A DNA stretch of 64,000 nucleotides from Latrodectus hesperus (lineage: Eukaryota > Arthropoda > Arachnida > Araneae > Theridiidae): the NCBI GenBank assembly GCA_037975125.1, contig CM075852.1, forward strand, positions 20,574,025 through 20,638,024, written 5' to 3'. Under the pieces are notes generated by a model. That model saw only the letters and a list, made by a program, of their open reading frames with translations. It was not told where the DNA came from and made no database searches. Positions 36,894 through 59,894 of the stretch are shown here, piece after piece. Numbering within the stretch: the stretch's first letter is position 1; the number at the start of each line of letters is the position of its first letter. The position numbers were made by a program, and so were the translations under genes.

Positions 36894-37106
36894 GTTTTCC
36901 TCTTTAAGAAATACTCTTGCTTAAAATGAAAACATTAACATTAAACAAGCCAAAATGAATGAGAAAGCTGTGATCAGACACAAGCTAGCATAGAGAATGC
37001 CAGCCAGTCGATGCCCAGTGACGTCACGCTCTTCCCCTCTCCGGTGACAAGGCGGCATGCGATACATCAAAGCGATGAGCCAGCCCATCTCTTTTCCCTA
37101 GCCCTG

Positions 37107-41629
<4,523 letters not shown>

Positions 41630-43040
41630 ACTAGGCCCTACATAATAAACATAAATAGTTTTCATGTGAATAAGATGAAAGAATAACACAGAGGAAACTT
41701 GTATTAAAATTTAACATTCTCCCAAGTTAACTTTGAAAGTAATTTATTTTTAATTAATTTGCATTACAAATATTAAAATCCTAAAACATTGGGAAATGGA
41801 GAAATAAATGTTCATTACGAGAAATATGCTGGTTATTTTACATTTTTTATAATGTGGAGCACAGGATTTGATTTACCAACGTGACTAATTTAGGAGAAAT
41901 CACATCTCATTTAAGACGATTACTTCAGAGATGCTGATGGACAACTATATAAAACAAAGTATCAATATGATTGAATACGCTGGCATTCATTATTATTTAT
42001 GCATTCTTATTTGGCAAATCTTAATGCACCTAATCGAAGGGATAACTTAAAAATTTAAAATTGAATATTTTTCTGTTCACTATTTTATATATTGTTTTTC
42101 TTTCAGATTCTGTGAAAGGGCTGAATGACAATTCACACACATTTTAGAATGTACTATTCATAAATTATTTTAAAGAAATTGCATCACAAAATATTTCCCT
42201 GCCATTATTTAAATTTACTGAATAAACATTAAGGACTGTTTCAAGAATTAATATATTTGTAAATAAAAATAAAACTCATAAATTTTGTAACTATCTTTCC
42301 TAATTTTGAAAATTAGGAAAGATAGTTACAAAATCTTGTACTAAAATACTTACAAAGTTGTAATTTATATAAATTCTTTTATATAATACTTATTGTAAAT
42401 TGGAAAATCAAAAATAAACTTATAAAAAGATTTCGATTACTAAATTTTAAATTTTAACATCCATGTTCAGCTTTTGTCTTAACGTGTGTCGCTTGAAATC
42501 TTACAAAATCCGGATAACTTTATGTGAAAAGTTTTTGTACATAAATTTTATTTTTCATGCTTCATTGCTCAAATTAAATGAAATATCATGAGAATGATAT
42601 GTAAACATTGTGATAGGTGATCATATAGACGGATATTGGCAAAGTAAGCTTTTGTTCATTTTGATATGAAAAGAATAGGTATGAAAGACAAAATAAAACT
42701 TACATTCTGAAGGGAGTTTAACATGCATATGTTTTTATCAAAAGAAAATGAATTTATTACCAATCCACCATGTTCTAATTATACCCTTAGAAATAAAATT
42801 TAAAGCAATTGCTTTGCAATTAAACTATTCTATTTAGTATTCAAACGGAAATTGAATTTGGATTACCTTATCTTGATTTTAGCTGGTACTAAACATTGGA
42901 AAATTGATGTTTCCTTATGTTTTTGATATATATTTATCGGCATAAGTTGCTGGAAATTTTAGTTCCTTCCCTTCAACTGGTTGTCCTGACTTATCTCCGT
43001 TTTTTATCTGTAAAAAAAAAAAAAATATGCAGTGTGAGGT
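41630..43040. other. AT-rich intergenic DNA with one near-palindrome
   Basis: Nothing apart from the inverted repeat at 42282-42334 and an A13 run near 43012-43024. Confidence 0.55.
42282..42334. repeat. Perfect 26-bp inverted repeat, 1-bp spacer
   Basis: Arms 42282-42307 and 42309-42334 are exactly complementary around a single G at 42308. Confidence 0.95.
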
Positions 43041-43084
43041 TACAAAAGAGAATCACAATGAATTTCGGCTGATAAGAAATTCAC

Positions 43085-43365
43085 TGCATAAGATTTATTT
43101 TTGAGGAGAGGGGGATCGTATGTTTTTATCTGGTGTACATGGGAAAGGACAAAACCAAATAGAGAACATTTATTGACATGTAAGATGACTCCAAACAAGA
43201 AAAAGATAGGTGCTCTGCTTTCTTTTGAAATGGGGATCCGTTACATGCAAAAATTCCGACTTTATCCCCAGTTTTACATTCGGGATTCGAACTCAAGCCC
43301 ACTCAGTGAGAGCCGAGGATCATAACAAAGCCTTAATGAAGCTCTACCACTTAAACGTATAACAT
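43085..43365 (-). mobile_element. Probable tRNA-derived SINE (family D)
   Basis: On the minus strand a box A-like ttaagtggtagagc (near 43352) and a box B-like agttcgaatccc (43271-43282) are spaced as in a tRNA head. A G+C-richer body of about 190 bp unrelated to families A and B follows. No target duplication found and the ends are approximate. Confidence 0.5.
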
Positions 43366-46950
<3,585 letters not shown>

Positions 46951-46959
46951 ATATATATA

Positions 46960-48220
46960 CAAGCTGACCCAGCCGCGCGTTGCAGTGGCTGAGTTTTTAT
47001 AATACATTGAATCAATTTTTTACTAATTCTTGGGTTCAATCAAATTAATATTTTCTAAAAAATTTATAATAGATTCATTCATATGAGATTAAAAATAAAA
47101 CATTTCGCAAAAATTTAAAAGTAATAGGTAAAGTATCGTCAACATATAGCTGTCAATGTGACAAACGTGTTTTTCAAATCCAAACCGCAAATAGACATTG
47201 TTTGGCCTTGAGATTTATTTATGGTCATCGCAAAAGCTAAACAAATCGGAAATTGGAGCCTTTTAAACGGTATTGGAGATTCTGACGCTATCAGTGGAAT
47301 ACGTGGCAACAGGACGATATCTCCTTTAAATTTTCCCGTCAAAATTGTTGCTTCGAGAATATTTACGGTCATTTTTTATGACTAAGCGTGTACCGTTACA
47401 TAATTGAGGTGGGTTTAACTTACGTAGAAGAATGATTGGTGAACCAATTTTCAGTTAAAGATTGTGTGATGGAATTCCTGGCATATCCAGAGAATTCAAA
47501 AATTCAGTTGGAAAGTTTACGGCTTCGTTTTCATCAATAACTGTGTCGATTGATTTAAGAGACATCAAATCACCGGGCAACATCTGTTGTATATGGAAGT
47601 AAATTTCGTTCACATCAACGTTTCTTGCTGCCAAAATAGCACGATTCCAGAGGCAATTATCAAATTATAAAATAAAAATAAAAGGCTATCATGAAATACA
47701 TGTTTTCGAGGTGGTATGAAAATTAGTAGAGAAAAACAGCAATAAATAAAATTTTATTTTATTATTTATAATATTAAAAATATTCAAATTGAACACTGCA
47801 CAATAATAACACAATACAAAGTATAATTATAAAAATGATTCACGAAAAATTTTTACAGTATGATTATACATCATGAAAATATATGTAAATTCTATATTTA
47901 ACCACACGCTTACGCGCGCGCGATAATTTTCTCAAGGACGGTATAATCTAGAAAAATAAACACGTCGCCATCTGCCGTATACCTGTGCTACTTAGATGCT
48001 AAATCACCAACTATTTGGAATTTACAGAACTAATTGATAAATAAACACTAATATCGTATAATAAATATTGAGATCAATAATTAAGAGATAAAAACTATTC
48101 TATCTTTTAAGTTGGACCATATTATAAATGGTTAAAAAATTTTATCAAAATCGGTTCAGTATAGTTTCGGAGTTTATCGGGAACATACATCGTGACACAC
48201 GAAATTTTTATATATATAGA
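46960..48220 (-). mobile_element. Helentron-like unit 2 with a helicase fragment
   Basis: About 1.26 kb with the same hairpin left end and gtgacacacgaaattttt right end as its neighbours. It holds a helicase fragment on the minus strand (47139-47649) between flanks shared with unit 3. A cgcgcgcgcg run lies near 47914-47922. It is oriented so that the hairpin end is the 3' end relative to the helicase. Confidence 0.72.
47139..47649 (-). pseudogene. Helitron/Helentron RepHel helicase C-terminal fragment
   Basis: The minus strand gives, in order, RAILAARNVDVNEI, LPGDL, NEAVNFPTEFLNSL, GSPIILLRKLNPPQLCNGTR, LTGKFKGD, LLPRIP, FKRLQFPICLAFAMTINKSQ and GLDLKN. This is the Pif1-like helicase end of Helitron transposases. 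Breaks: TAA at 47455-47457 where Gln is expected, a frameshift between about 47372 and 47390, and another near 47150 before the final helicase motif (QLYV is readable in a second frame). The Rep nuclease is absent. The fragment interrupts what is plain non-coding sequence in unit 3. Confidence 0.85.
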
Positions 48221-50539
<2,319 letters not shown>

Positions 50540-51000
50540 TGGTTGTTGTTACGCTCAAAAACTTCTTAAGTGTTTCTTATATTTTTGCATTGACTTATTG
50601 CAAGCAGTAGAAAGTGCATTTATAATAAGGACAATTACAATTTCCAACCTTATATGGGGGATGATGTAAATTCATCACTGAACAGAATATCTTGGATACA
50701 GCTTCTCTTTTACCAATGCATAAACTAATCTTAAATTGATATCATAACCAAAATTGGAATCTGAAAAAGTATATGATACCGTTCTTTGATTATAGGTATT
50801 ACATTTCATACATATAAATGAAGTAAGTCCTTTACGTCTGTTTTTTGGTTCACTAACATCAAAAGAATCAGGTAATTTGCAATATTTACAGATTGTTACA
50901 TCGTTCTATAACTTAAGCATTCCTATGCTAATAATAACATTTATATCACCACTTTCATAATTTTCATTATAAACTTCCTTCCTTTTGCACATGATATGGA
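50540..51000 (-). pseudogene. Mutator-like (MULE) transposase N-terminal relic
   Basis: The minus strand encodes NDVTICKYCKLPDSFDVSEP, then RRKGLTSFICMKCNTY, then YDINLRLVYALVKEKLYPRY and, after a frame change near 50672, MNLHHPPYK. Two CxxC pairs (CKYC, CMKC), followed by INLRLVYA and MNLP.PP, match the N-terminal zinc-binding part of the Mutator-type transposases I associate with spider genomes. A further frame gives NALSTACNKSMQKYKK, like the next helix. A stop precedes NDVTIC and frameshifts break the rest. No catalytic domain follows. Confidence 0.55.
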
Positions 51001-54000
51001 TGCATATTTTTTTGTTTTGATGGACTAGCAGGTACACGTTCATATGTCAAAGAAGTTCTTTCCCATCTCAGCCAACTTTTAATTACATGTGTGTTGGATT
51101 GGATGGTGTTTTCTTTACCCAAAACTTTTTGGTAGAGGTATAATTACTGATAAAAAATTCTTTTTTCAGAATGAATTTAAAATAATAATAGAAGTATAGA
51201 AAAAAAACGCAAATTAATAATTAAAAAATTAAAAGAAATTGTCAAACAGCAATCACAAAATAAGAATGCTAGTAAGCAAAATATTTATATAATACAGTTT
51301 CAAAACTCAGCACTGAATTATGATGATACCAGATATTTAAGAAAAATAAACAATAAATGAATTGTATTTAGTTGTATGGGCATTGGCAGTAATAAAATAG
51401 AAACTAAGATTTAGAAGGCGTGTATCTCTTTGCTTACATTTCATTTATATTAATTTAAATCACTTTACTAATTTTAAGTATGTAAGTGTTTTATACATTT
51501 TTGGATGTAGAGAGAAATTGTGCTTTATTGAGAATGATCAAAATTGAAAAATCAATTTTTTTTTAAATAAAAAAGGTATCGGTTCGATGATGATATGAAG
51601 TCCATGTTTAAAATATTATTTCCAAATTTATGTAATTTATAGCAAATAAATTTGCTTTTTTTGAAGTTTTGCAATTTTTTTAAGAAATTTAAAATTCATT
51701 TAATAAAACTAAATAAATTTCAATGAATAATACTGATTTATTAGATCACGATATTAGACTTCATTTGTTTTTGAGAATTAATATTCAATTAAACATTTTC
51801 AACTGTCGATAGATATTTAAGTTAGTTTAAAATTCAATATTAAATATGATGACCAATCGCACAAATTGTGAAATTTATTATTCAGGTGGAACAGGAGACT
51901 ATTTCTGCATTTTTTTCATTTTTCAAATGCTTTTTTAATTCCTGGAAATAAAGGATATTTATTTGCATTTTAGTCAAAAGATGACAATACATATTATTGT
52001 TATTTAGGATGTAAAATACGGAATAGAACATTTCAATGCACATTGTTTGTATTTCAATGCACATTTCGGATGCACATTGTTTGAAAAATGTATCAATTTG
52101 AAGAAAATTTAAATTTTTGGTTTCATAACCCAGCAAGCAATAAGAACATTTGAATAAATATGAGAAAAATTCTTATGTTATATATTTTTCTTGCTTGATC
52201 CGACGTGACATTTAAACTTATGAATATGAAATATTATAAATTTATTAAAATATGTTTAGCTCTACAAGATTTAAGGCAATTTTCACAAAATACTGTAAAA
52301 AAGACTTTTCTTTGCGCATAGTTTTTCAACAACAACACAGTTTGTCTGTAAATAGTATTTATCAATGCTTTCTTATGTTCATGTGTATTATGGAGAATAA
52401 CTTGCATTTATATTCAGCATATACTAATTAATAAGAATTAGATGCACTAGTATTAATGAAGAATTTTAAATTAATGAAGCATTATTAACGCAGCTAATAT
52501 TTTCACTAATTTTAAATGTCATAAAGATTAATCAAAAGCTTATTTTATTATTATAATTTTTTTATATTATACGCCTAAAAAGTGCAGTAACACTTTTTAA
52601 AATTTTTTTACATTTATTTTTTAATTATTGCATTAAAAGTTACATTTCTAATAACTTTTAGTGATGATACACATGGTAAAGTTTCGAAATATTGTTTATT
52701 TAAGTAAATAAAAATGTTGAGTAATTTGTCAACCTATTAGTGTGGTTTCAATGAATTTTATTTTTATTCTCAGTTATAAAAAGAGGATAAAGAAAAATGT
52801 AATAACATTTGCGAAGTTAATAATCTATCTCATGTGCAGCTTAGAGCACATAAATTTTAAAAAATTCCTGATATAATATATAAAAAAAATAAAATAAAAT
52901 AAAAATAAAAAAAAAAAAACTTTACGCAAAATATATGCTTTCAAAACTTTATAATGTTAAGAAATTATAATTTAAGTGCTGAGAAGAAAACTGAATTAAA
53001 TCTAATCTTAGCAGGGTTATTTATTTCAGTTATAAATCATTATATATGCATCATTATATATTAACTAATCTATATCAGATATGTATAAGAAAATGTAAAG
53101 TGTTATAAAACTGTTTCTTAGCATACATATACAAGCTACTCTTTAAGATTTTCTCTTAGACCCCTGAAACTTTAATAATAATCATATTAACATAGTGCAT
53201 TATATTTGAAAGCATTTTCGACTGTCTTTATTAAGTCATTTAAATGAACGAATTGACTGATTGTTAGGATGACTTGAAACATTTCAACTTAAAATTTTTA
53301 TTGAGATTTTGGAAAAATTACAATAGTTATAATTACCAAGACATTTAATTCATAAGCAAATATTATCATTTTTTAAATGAAATTTTAAGCATACTCTGAC
53401 AATGATCATTAATAATATTTGTATAAACAAATTTTTAACTTCATATTCTAATAATGCTTCTGTGTGTGCTCATATTACTTTGTTTCCTGCGCTTTCAGAC
53501 TACCACTCTGAATTTTTATGTTTTTTCACCCTATGCTTATATGAATATTAAAATTGAAAGAGTGTAACATCAAAAATAAGAAAAAAATGTTTTGAAATAA
53601 AAATATAGATGATATGCAAAAAAAATTTTTCTTAAAATCCACGCAGTTTAATCTCACATATAACTGTTTAAGCCATGTGATGTAAAAATAATTCTGATTT
53701 TGATTCTGCTATAATATTTAAATATTGGTAAATCAATAAAAAATTTGCCTTTAAATTACTATTTACTAAATGCATATAAATAGTTTTTGCTATTTTTCTT
53801 GAAACCATTTATGTTTTTAAAATATCAATAATATACAATGAATGTAAATTAGTAAAAATGTGTGTAAAAAAAAAGAAAATTCCTTCAAAGAACAGTATTA
53901 AAAATTACTTCCATTTTAATTTTAATAATTAAAGCATATTTTTTTAAATAACATGAACATTGTTATCTTAAAGTTTATATTTCATCTTATTTATAATATG

Positions 54001-57000
54001 GATAAATATTTACAGTTTCCCAGCTGAATTTGTATTATATACTGATGAAAATTATCTTTCTTGCTATTATAAAAGTATTGAACACTTCAGAGAATATTTC
54101 ACATTTTTATTATCATCTATCATATAATTATTAATTTAAAAAAATTGTACATTTACATTACGTATACGTTTTATTTTTAAAATGTTCGTTTCATTTCTTG
54201 TTATTTTTCATTTCTTGTTTTAAATTTTCTGTTGTTGTGGTAGTTAGAAAAAGTTTCTTTCAAGAAGATGTTAAATTTAGGAGAGTGAACATCTACATTT
54301 TAAATAAATAAAGAGAATCAAAATGGTCATGCGGTACTTTTTAAGACAAAAACATTGAAGAAATCAAAAAATTTACATCGTGTTTTAAAATGCTTTTCGA
54401 AACTCGTTTTGTATTTCATGTTTAAATAATCAGAAATTAGTAGACAGTTGAATTGTGTGGTTATGTAATTGTAATATGTTTTTGAATTTAGTTTTATAAT
54501 AACAGTTAAAAAGTTTACAGGAAAGAGAAATTTTGTTGAATTAAAATTTGATTAATATTTTAATTAGTTAAAAAGCATTTTATAACCAGGGAAAAATAAT
54601 TATTTACTCGATATGGTTATTACATTAATTTAAATACTAAGGTAATAATTATTTTCAGTAACTCTATCAAGAATTAAAACTTAAATAAAAGAATTATTTA
54701 ATAATAAAAGTGATGTATATTGGTGTAATATTCTGTGAAATAAATTACTGATTTTGAAAACAAATAATACATTTAATTAGTATTTACATGAACAATAAGG
54801 TATTTATTTATCTATATTGAATGCAAAAACATTTCTGTGTAGTTTTAAAACACATATAGTTATGCATATTAGCAAGGAACATGTATAATTCAAATAACAC
54901 AAATTAAATGCAACACTGCATATGAGAGGGTAATTAAAAATTATTTAAATACAAATAATCTTCCTAATCTCTCATTAAAGAAATTTTATTTCATCAGGCA
55001 AAAAACATTCCTAAAATTTAGTTTGGCACATATGTAATATAAAATAATTGTATTTTTAACGAAAAAGCAATTTATTTACAAACAATTTAATTCAATATTA
55101 AATATTAAAAATTTATTTTAACAAATAAAAATTGAACATTTGAAATTCAAATTTAAAATACAGTATAAAGATAATATCTTATAAATCATGTATTTCGTAA
55201 CTGTAATAAATAAAGTTTATCACTTATTGCGTAAACGTTATTTATTATATTTTTATAAATAATATAAAATTTGTGTGAAATTTAAACTAATGAAATAGGA
55301 TTAATTAATACTTTTTAATATTTTATAAATTAATAATAAATGTTATTGATTAACCATTAGTGCTACAAATGTATAAAATACTGAAAAATTCAACTTTACT
55401 TGGAATTTATATCACAGTCGATTCAATTCTGAATGTAAATTAATCAGAAATATAAACATATGTGAAACAAGAAAGTAAAATAATACTGCAGTTGTGTGTT
55501 GTGGCATAAGACGTAAAGAGTGCTATTATGTACATAGAGCTGTAGATATGATGAAACATTTTTAATAAAGACTAAATGAATTGTTCTGGAATTCAAAAAG
55601 TGAGTTTTCCTACAGGTTAATTTATTTATGTTACAGCATAAATTATTACAAAATATTTAAAGATGAAGCTATTTTGAAAACAAAAAACTGGGATTAGTAA
55701 ATAAGTGGAAAGTTGAGAATTATTCAATATTTCTATTATCTAACAACACATTACGTTATAAATAAAGGTGTTATAAGTTAAAAAATAACTTTAATCGATA
55801 TATTATTCTTATGAATATTGTTACATGAATCATACACGCAACATACTTAAAGACTTCACAGTTGATACTGATTCTAAAATTTTGTTACGACCAAAATTGT
55901 GATTTGTTTACTATTTCAATGCAACTATAAAATTTAATGTATATAATGTTTCGTAAAACGTTTCGCTCCTTGCTATTAAAATGTATTTAAAATTTTTAAT
56001 CACATTGCAATTGAGAGAATCATTTGAAATTATCAAGTAAACAAATTACAATTTATTAAAAATCATATTTATTACTTAAAATAATTGCTGAAGACAAATG
56101 CAAGCGAAAATTCTTAAATTTTGCACAATCAATGTTAAGAGATTAAGATTTATTTATAAAAATTGGATTCGAATGTCGTACAAAAATACGCAAATGTTAG
56201 TACTTGAATAGGAAGGCATAAATTGATTTTAATGTGATAGAATATAACGATAAATTTACGTTATTTATCAACCTAAAACGAAACTTTAAATGCAAACAAT
56301 TTTTTCATAGTTCTGGATAAATTATGTTTGCAATTAAATCTGTTTAATTTGCTTTTGGAACACTAAATTTGTAATTAATATTTGATCGTAGAACAGGGCA
56401 ATATATAAAAGAATACACTCATAAAATATATAATAGTGATAATGGTTTAAAATATATAAATGTGCGTTGTGTACAATGGGCATGAGTAGGAGTTGAATTA
56501 AAGTAGTTTAAAAGATTTTCTAAATTTACAGATATAGCATATTGAACTAATTTAATGAGCATGAAAATGTGTACACATTGGAAAAAAAAGAGATGTATTC
56601 TTAAATGGCACTTTAATATTTATTTAAATTTAAGCTCCTTAAAATGCACAGAATTAAATAAAATAAATAATAAAAAGAGAAGCTAAAAGTAAAGAAGCTA
56701 TTTTAAACTTTTTTATCAATTTCCATGAAATAGCTGATGGTAATATGGAGCCTAAAATATCAGTTTAAATATTTCGCAGTTGTAAAATTTACATTTAAAT
56801 TACTTTGCTAGAATTAACTTACAATATGCAATTTATTATTTCTGTATTAAGATGATAAAAATAAGTTTTGAATGGAAACTTTCAAATATATGTCTTTGCT
56901 TAACAACAATAAGTGTCTTATATTAAAATGCATGCGTAATGTTTTTCTTCTCTTAGTTGGAAATACAATTAGCAAATAATGTTACATAAATTAGAACTAA

Positions 57001-57875
57001 AAATATGTTTATTATAATGTTTAATTTATATTAAGCATAATTTTAAAAATAAAATCAACTAATTTAGAGTGAGCGGCAGTATTTACAGTTTAATTGTTTC
57101 AGATTAATTGTTTCAGAAATTCAAATTAATTGTTTCAGAAATTCAAATATTTCAAAAAAATTGAAATATGTATGTAAAAAAAATTAATTGCTTTTTCCGG
57201 TAAAAAATTACATTTGAGGAATTTATTGCAAGAGCAATGAAATAATAATCATTATTTGTTCTATAGAAATTTAACACCAATTTTTAAAATTAAATTTGCT
57301 TTATTGAGTGTGTAAATGTATAAGCATGATTAATACTTTTCTGCTCAATTAATACTAAGGATATACAGTGCTGCTTTATGCACATGTATAATAGATCTTA
57401 AAAACAGTTATCAAACTAAGATATTAAAAATATCAAAGAAAAGAATATAAGCTTCATAACGAATATTTGAAATGATAGATCATAAAACATCTATTATTCT
57501 AAATTACACTATAATAACTACACATTTAAATACGAAACTAATGTTAATCTATTATTTTCCACATTTTCTAATTTTGCTAGAAGTGATCTAATTACGGATA
57601 ATAGCAAAGTATTGCTCACTAATGTTTTAAAATATTTAAACAATATGTAAGAATCATAAACCCTTTTGTGTTACGTTTCCTTATAAATGCAATTTGATTT
57701 GCTAATTTAAATGCTTGACTGAAAATTTGTCGCTCTACATTTTCCTCTTTATTATAGCAAACCATTTTCTGTGAACACTTCTCTTTTCTTTTTACATTGT
57801 GGGAATATTTATTTTATAAAGATTTTTTTGACAAATACTTTCTTAAAAATATTAGAGTTGTTTGCTTTAAATAAT
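51001..57875. other. AT-rich intergenic DNA
   Basis: Almost 7 kb downstream of the receptor gene with no coding pattern, RNA gene or assignable repeat. A-rich tracts at 52888-52919 may be old retroposon tails. Confidence 0.55.
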
Positions 57876-57881
57876 TTTATT
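57876..57881 (-). terminator. Candidate polyadenylation signal for Dop1R2
   Basis: AATAAA on the minus strand, about 80 bp after the stop codon. It is the nearest one, but such hexamers are common by chance in DNA this AT-rich. Confidence 0.3.
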
Positions 57882-57961
57882 CTAAATCAACCCAAATAAA
57901 TTTTTCTTTGCATAAATAATTTATGAAATTTTGTAAAATATTTCAGTCGTTTCAAATAAAA

Positions 57962-59425
57962 TCACAATGAAATATCTTCAATCGTCATGGGATTTGCCGA
58001 TGATTTAAAATGTGGCAGAGATACTTCATCTCGAATCACTTGTCTGAATCTTGATCGGTGCTTTTGTCTTCGTCTCAAATACTTCGGACAACACGAGCAC
58101 AAAAGCTTAGTGAACGCTCTTCTGAACTCCCTGCTCCAGCAAGCATAAATTACTGGATTCATACCGGAGTTTGTCCACCCTAACCATGTAACAATTGAAA
58201 ATACTAATTTGGAATTCATCACACAATTGTCGCCACAAATACCCATGAGAACATTTGTTACAAAAAATGGCAACCAACACAATATAAAAACACCCATGAC
58301 AATTCCAAGAGTCTTTGCTGCTTTCCTTTCTTTTGCCAACTTGCTTATTTTCCTGCTGAGAGAAAAAGTCTTCATGTGTCTCGATGGCACTTTCAGAGAA
58401 TTTCTTTCATGGCCGTCCTCGTTGTGGTGTTCTCCATTTGATAACGAGGGATCATATTTTGGTGAAAACATTCCTCCACGATGAATTCTGAGAGTTAACG
58501 AAGCACATTCTCCATTGGAATGCACTTGCTTTGTGCCAAGCTTTAAGCTCTTTTTCTGTTCCATGGCAGCTCTGTATATTCTGTAATATGTAAATAGCAT
58601 GACTGTAAGTGGTACATAGAAAGATACTGCAGATGAAAAGACTAGATAACCGACATCCTCTGTAAATAAACACTGATATTCTGGAGGTGGTCCTGTAGAC
58701 ACGGCTCTCCACCAAGCAATTGCGGGAAATGAAATAAGAGCTGAACAAATCCACACAACAGCTATGAGTATGCCAGCTCGGGTAGGACTCATTTTTCTCG
58801 GATAAGACATTGAATCTGTTATTGCCCAGTATCTATCCAAAGAAATTACACAGAGATTCAAAATAGATGCTGTGCTAGCTAGCACGTCTATGGATCTCCA
58901 AATATCACACCAGTCTTGGCCAAATGGCCAGTATCCATCACTTACTTCCAAGATTACACAAAATGGCATGACAACTGTCCCAACGATGCAGTCTGCTGTG
59001 GCTAATGAAGCAATGAAGTAGTTCGTGACTGTATGAAGGTATGGTTCTCTCGCAACAGCAACCATTACAAGTATATTCCCAAAAATAGTTGCCAAACAAA
59101 AGAACGTCAATATCACAGCTATTAAGTTATTGTGAAACGTTGCTTCATAACCTGTTGAGTTAATATAAGTTTCATTTGAATTATTCGGAGTCAGTAGTAA
59201 AGATGATGTATTTGTTGATATTAAGTCTTCATCTGCTGCAACAACAGATTTTGGCAATAAACTTATGTCTGTTGTTATTTCATTCAAAATATGATTAGTT
59301 GAGTAATTAAATATTTCTGGTAACTCACCAATCTGGTAGTCGACAATATCAAGGAGTGTATTATTTAATGAATAATTTTGAAGCATTCTCTCAAATAAAA
59401 TTCCAACTGTGTGATTAATAGGCAT
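57962..59425 (-). CDS. Dop1R2: D1-like dopamine receptor 2 (DAMB/INDR type GPCR)
   Basis: Complete single-exon coding region, 487 residues. ATG at 59423-59425 is the only start after the in-frame TGA at 59456-59458; stop TGA at 57962-57964. The extracellular N-terminus (1-99) has eight N-glycosylation sequons. Seven helices follow: TM1 100-123 (Asn117), TM2 with Asp145, TM3 with Cys173, amine-binding Asp180 and DRY 197-199, TM4 with Trp225, TM5 with catechol-binding Ser264, Ser265 and Ser268 before Pro272, TM6 CWLPFF 383-388, TM7 NPVIY 423-427. Cys252 should pair with Cys173. Cys443, 445 and 446 are likely palmitoylated. LTLRIHRGG and FSLSRK...KAAKTLGIVMGVF in loop 3 are Dop1R2 hallmarks and separate it from Dop1R1, octopamine and tyramine receptors. 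In other arthropods the receptor signals dopamine in neurons through G proteins. No broken residue seen. Confidence 0.93.
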   Translation of the reverse strand: MPINHTVGILFERMLQNYSLNNTLLDIVDYQIGELPEIFNYSTNHILNEITTDISLLPKSVVAADEDLISTNTSSLLLTPNNSNETYINSTGYEATFHNNLIAVILTFFCLATIFGNILVMVAVAREPYLHTVTNYFIASLATADCIVGTVVMPFCVILEVSDGYWPFGQDWCDIWRSIDVLASTASILNLCVISLDRYWAITDSMSYPRKMSPTRAGILIAVVWICSALISFPAIAWWRAVSTGPPPEYQCLFTEDVGYLVFSSAVSFYVPLTVMLFTYYRIYRAAMEQKKSLKLGTKQVHSNGECASLTLRIHRGGMFSPKYDPSLSNGEHHNEDGHERNSLKVPSRHMKTFSLSRKISKLAKERKAAKTLGIVMGVFILCWLPFFVTNVLMGICGDNCVMNSKLVFSIVTWLGWTNSGMNPVIYACWSREFRRAFTKLLCSCCPKYLRRRQKHRSRFRQVIRDEVSLPHFKSSANPMTIEDISL

Positions 59426-59631
59426 AATTAATTTATGGCTAAAAACTGTCGGAAATCATTAGTATGACCATGAGTTCTTCACGAATTCCATTTCTTCCCA
59501 TAAATTGAAGATAAAAATATAATCCTTTTTCTTAAGTATTTGATCCCTTTGTCATTGTAAGAGAAATCTCTACAGCTTTTAAGAAAGCATAAAACTTCAT
59601 ATTTCAGTTTGAGCCTTTTCATAAGACGATT
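59426..59631 (-). other. Probable 5' UTR part of the Dop1R2 coding exon, with splice acceptor
   Basis: On the minus strand a good 3' splice site, aattttctttatttcag, ends with AG at 59633-59632, so the exon would begin at 59631 and hold 206 bases of 5' UTR. This implies an upstream non-coding exon and a promoter that I cannot see. The call is by splice-site pattern only. Confidence 0.45.
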
Positions 59632-59633
59632 CT

Positions 59634-59883
59634 GAAATAAAGAAAATTGATATTATTGGAATTATAGAGATACTATATTTTCACATACATGGATACATTA
59701 AGTAGATAATATGATGCATGTAAATTAATCTGTAAATATCATTAATAATTGTAAAAAATTATTATTCCTTTAATATTGTTGTGAAGTTTCAGGAAGAATA
59801 ATTTGATACTACATATGCATACATTCATATATACTCATATATAACATAATTAAATAATTACATGTTCTTTCCAGATGCACAAT
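59634..59883. other. AT-rich DNA, probably intron of Dop1R2
   Basis: Nothing recognisable. If the acceptor at 59632-59633 is used, this and the DNA to its right, including a SINE, is intronic. Confidence 0.4.
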
Positions 59884-59894
59884 ATGATGAAAAA

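Larger units (their letters stand above)
35683..37106 (-). mobile_element. Internally deleted P element (THAP/P superfamily)
   Basis: A 1424-bp element bounded by terminal inverted repeats. The left end reads cagggttagggaaagaga at 35683; the right end, read inward on the minus strand from 37106, reads cagggctagggaaaagaga. Both continue into gggctggctca. Looser similarity reaches about 100 bp inward (gtcaccgga, tgacg, gcatcga in both). The flanks atatagtac and atatgttac match at 7 of 9 positions and may be a decayed target duplication. The minus strand encodes a THAP domain and the C-terminal end of a P-type transposase, with the central catalytic region missing. Confidence 0.8.

Noticed and set aside
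58209..58754. Open frames overlapping the receptor gene on both strands
   Set aside because: They are shadows of the Dop1R2 coding region in other frames.
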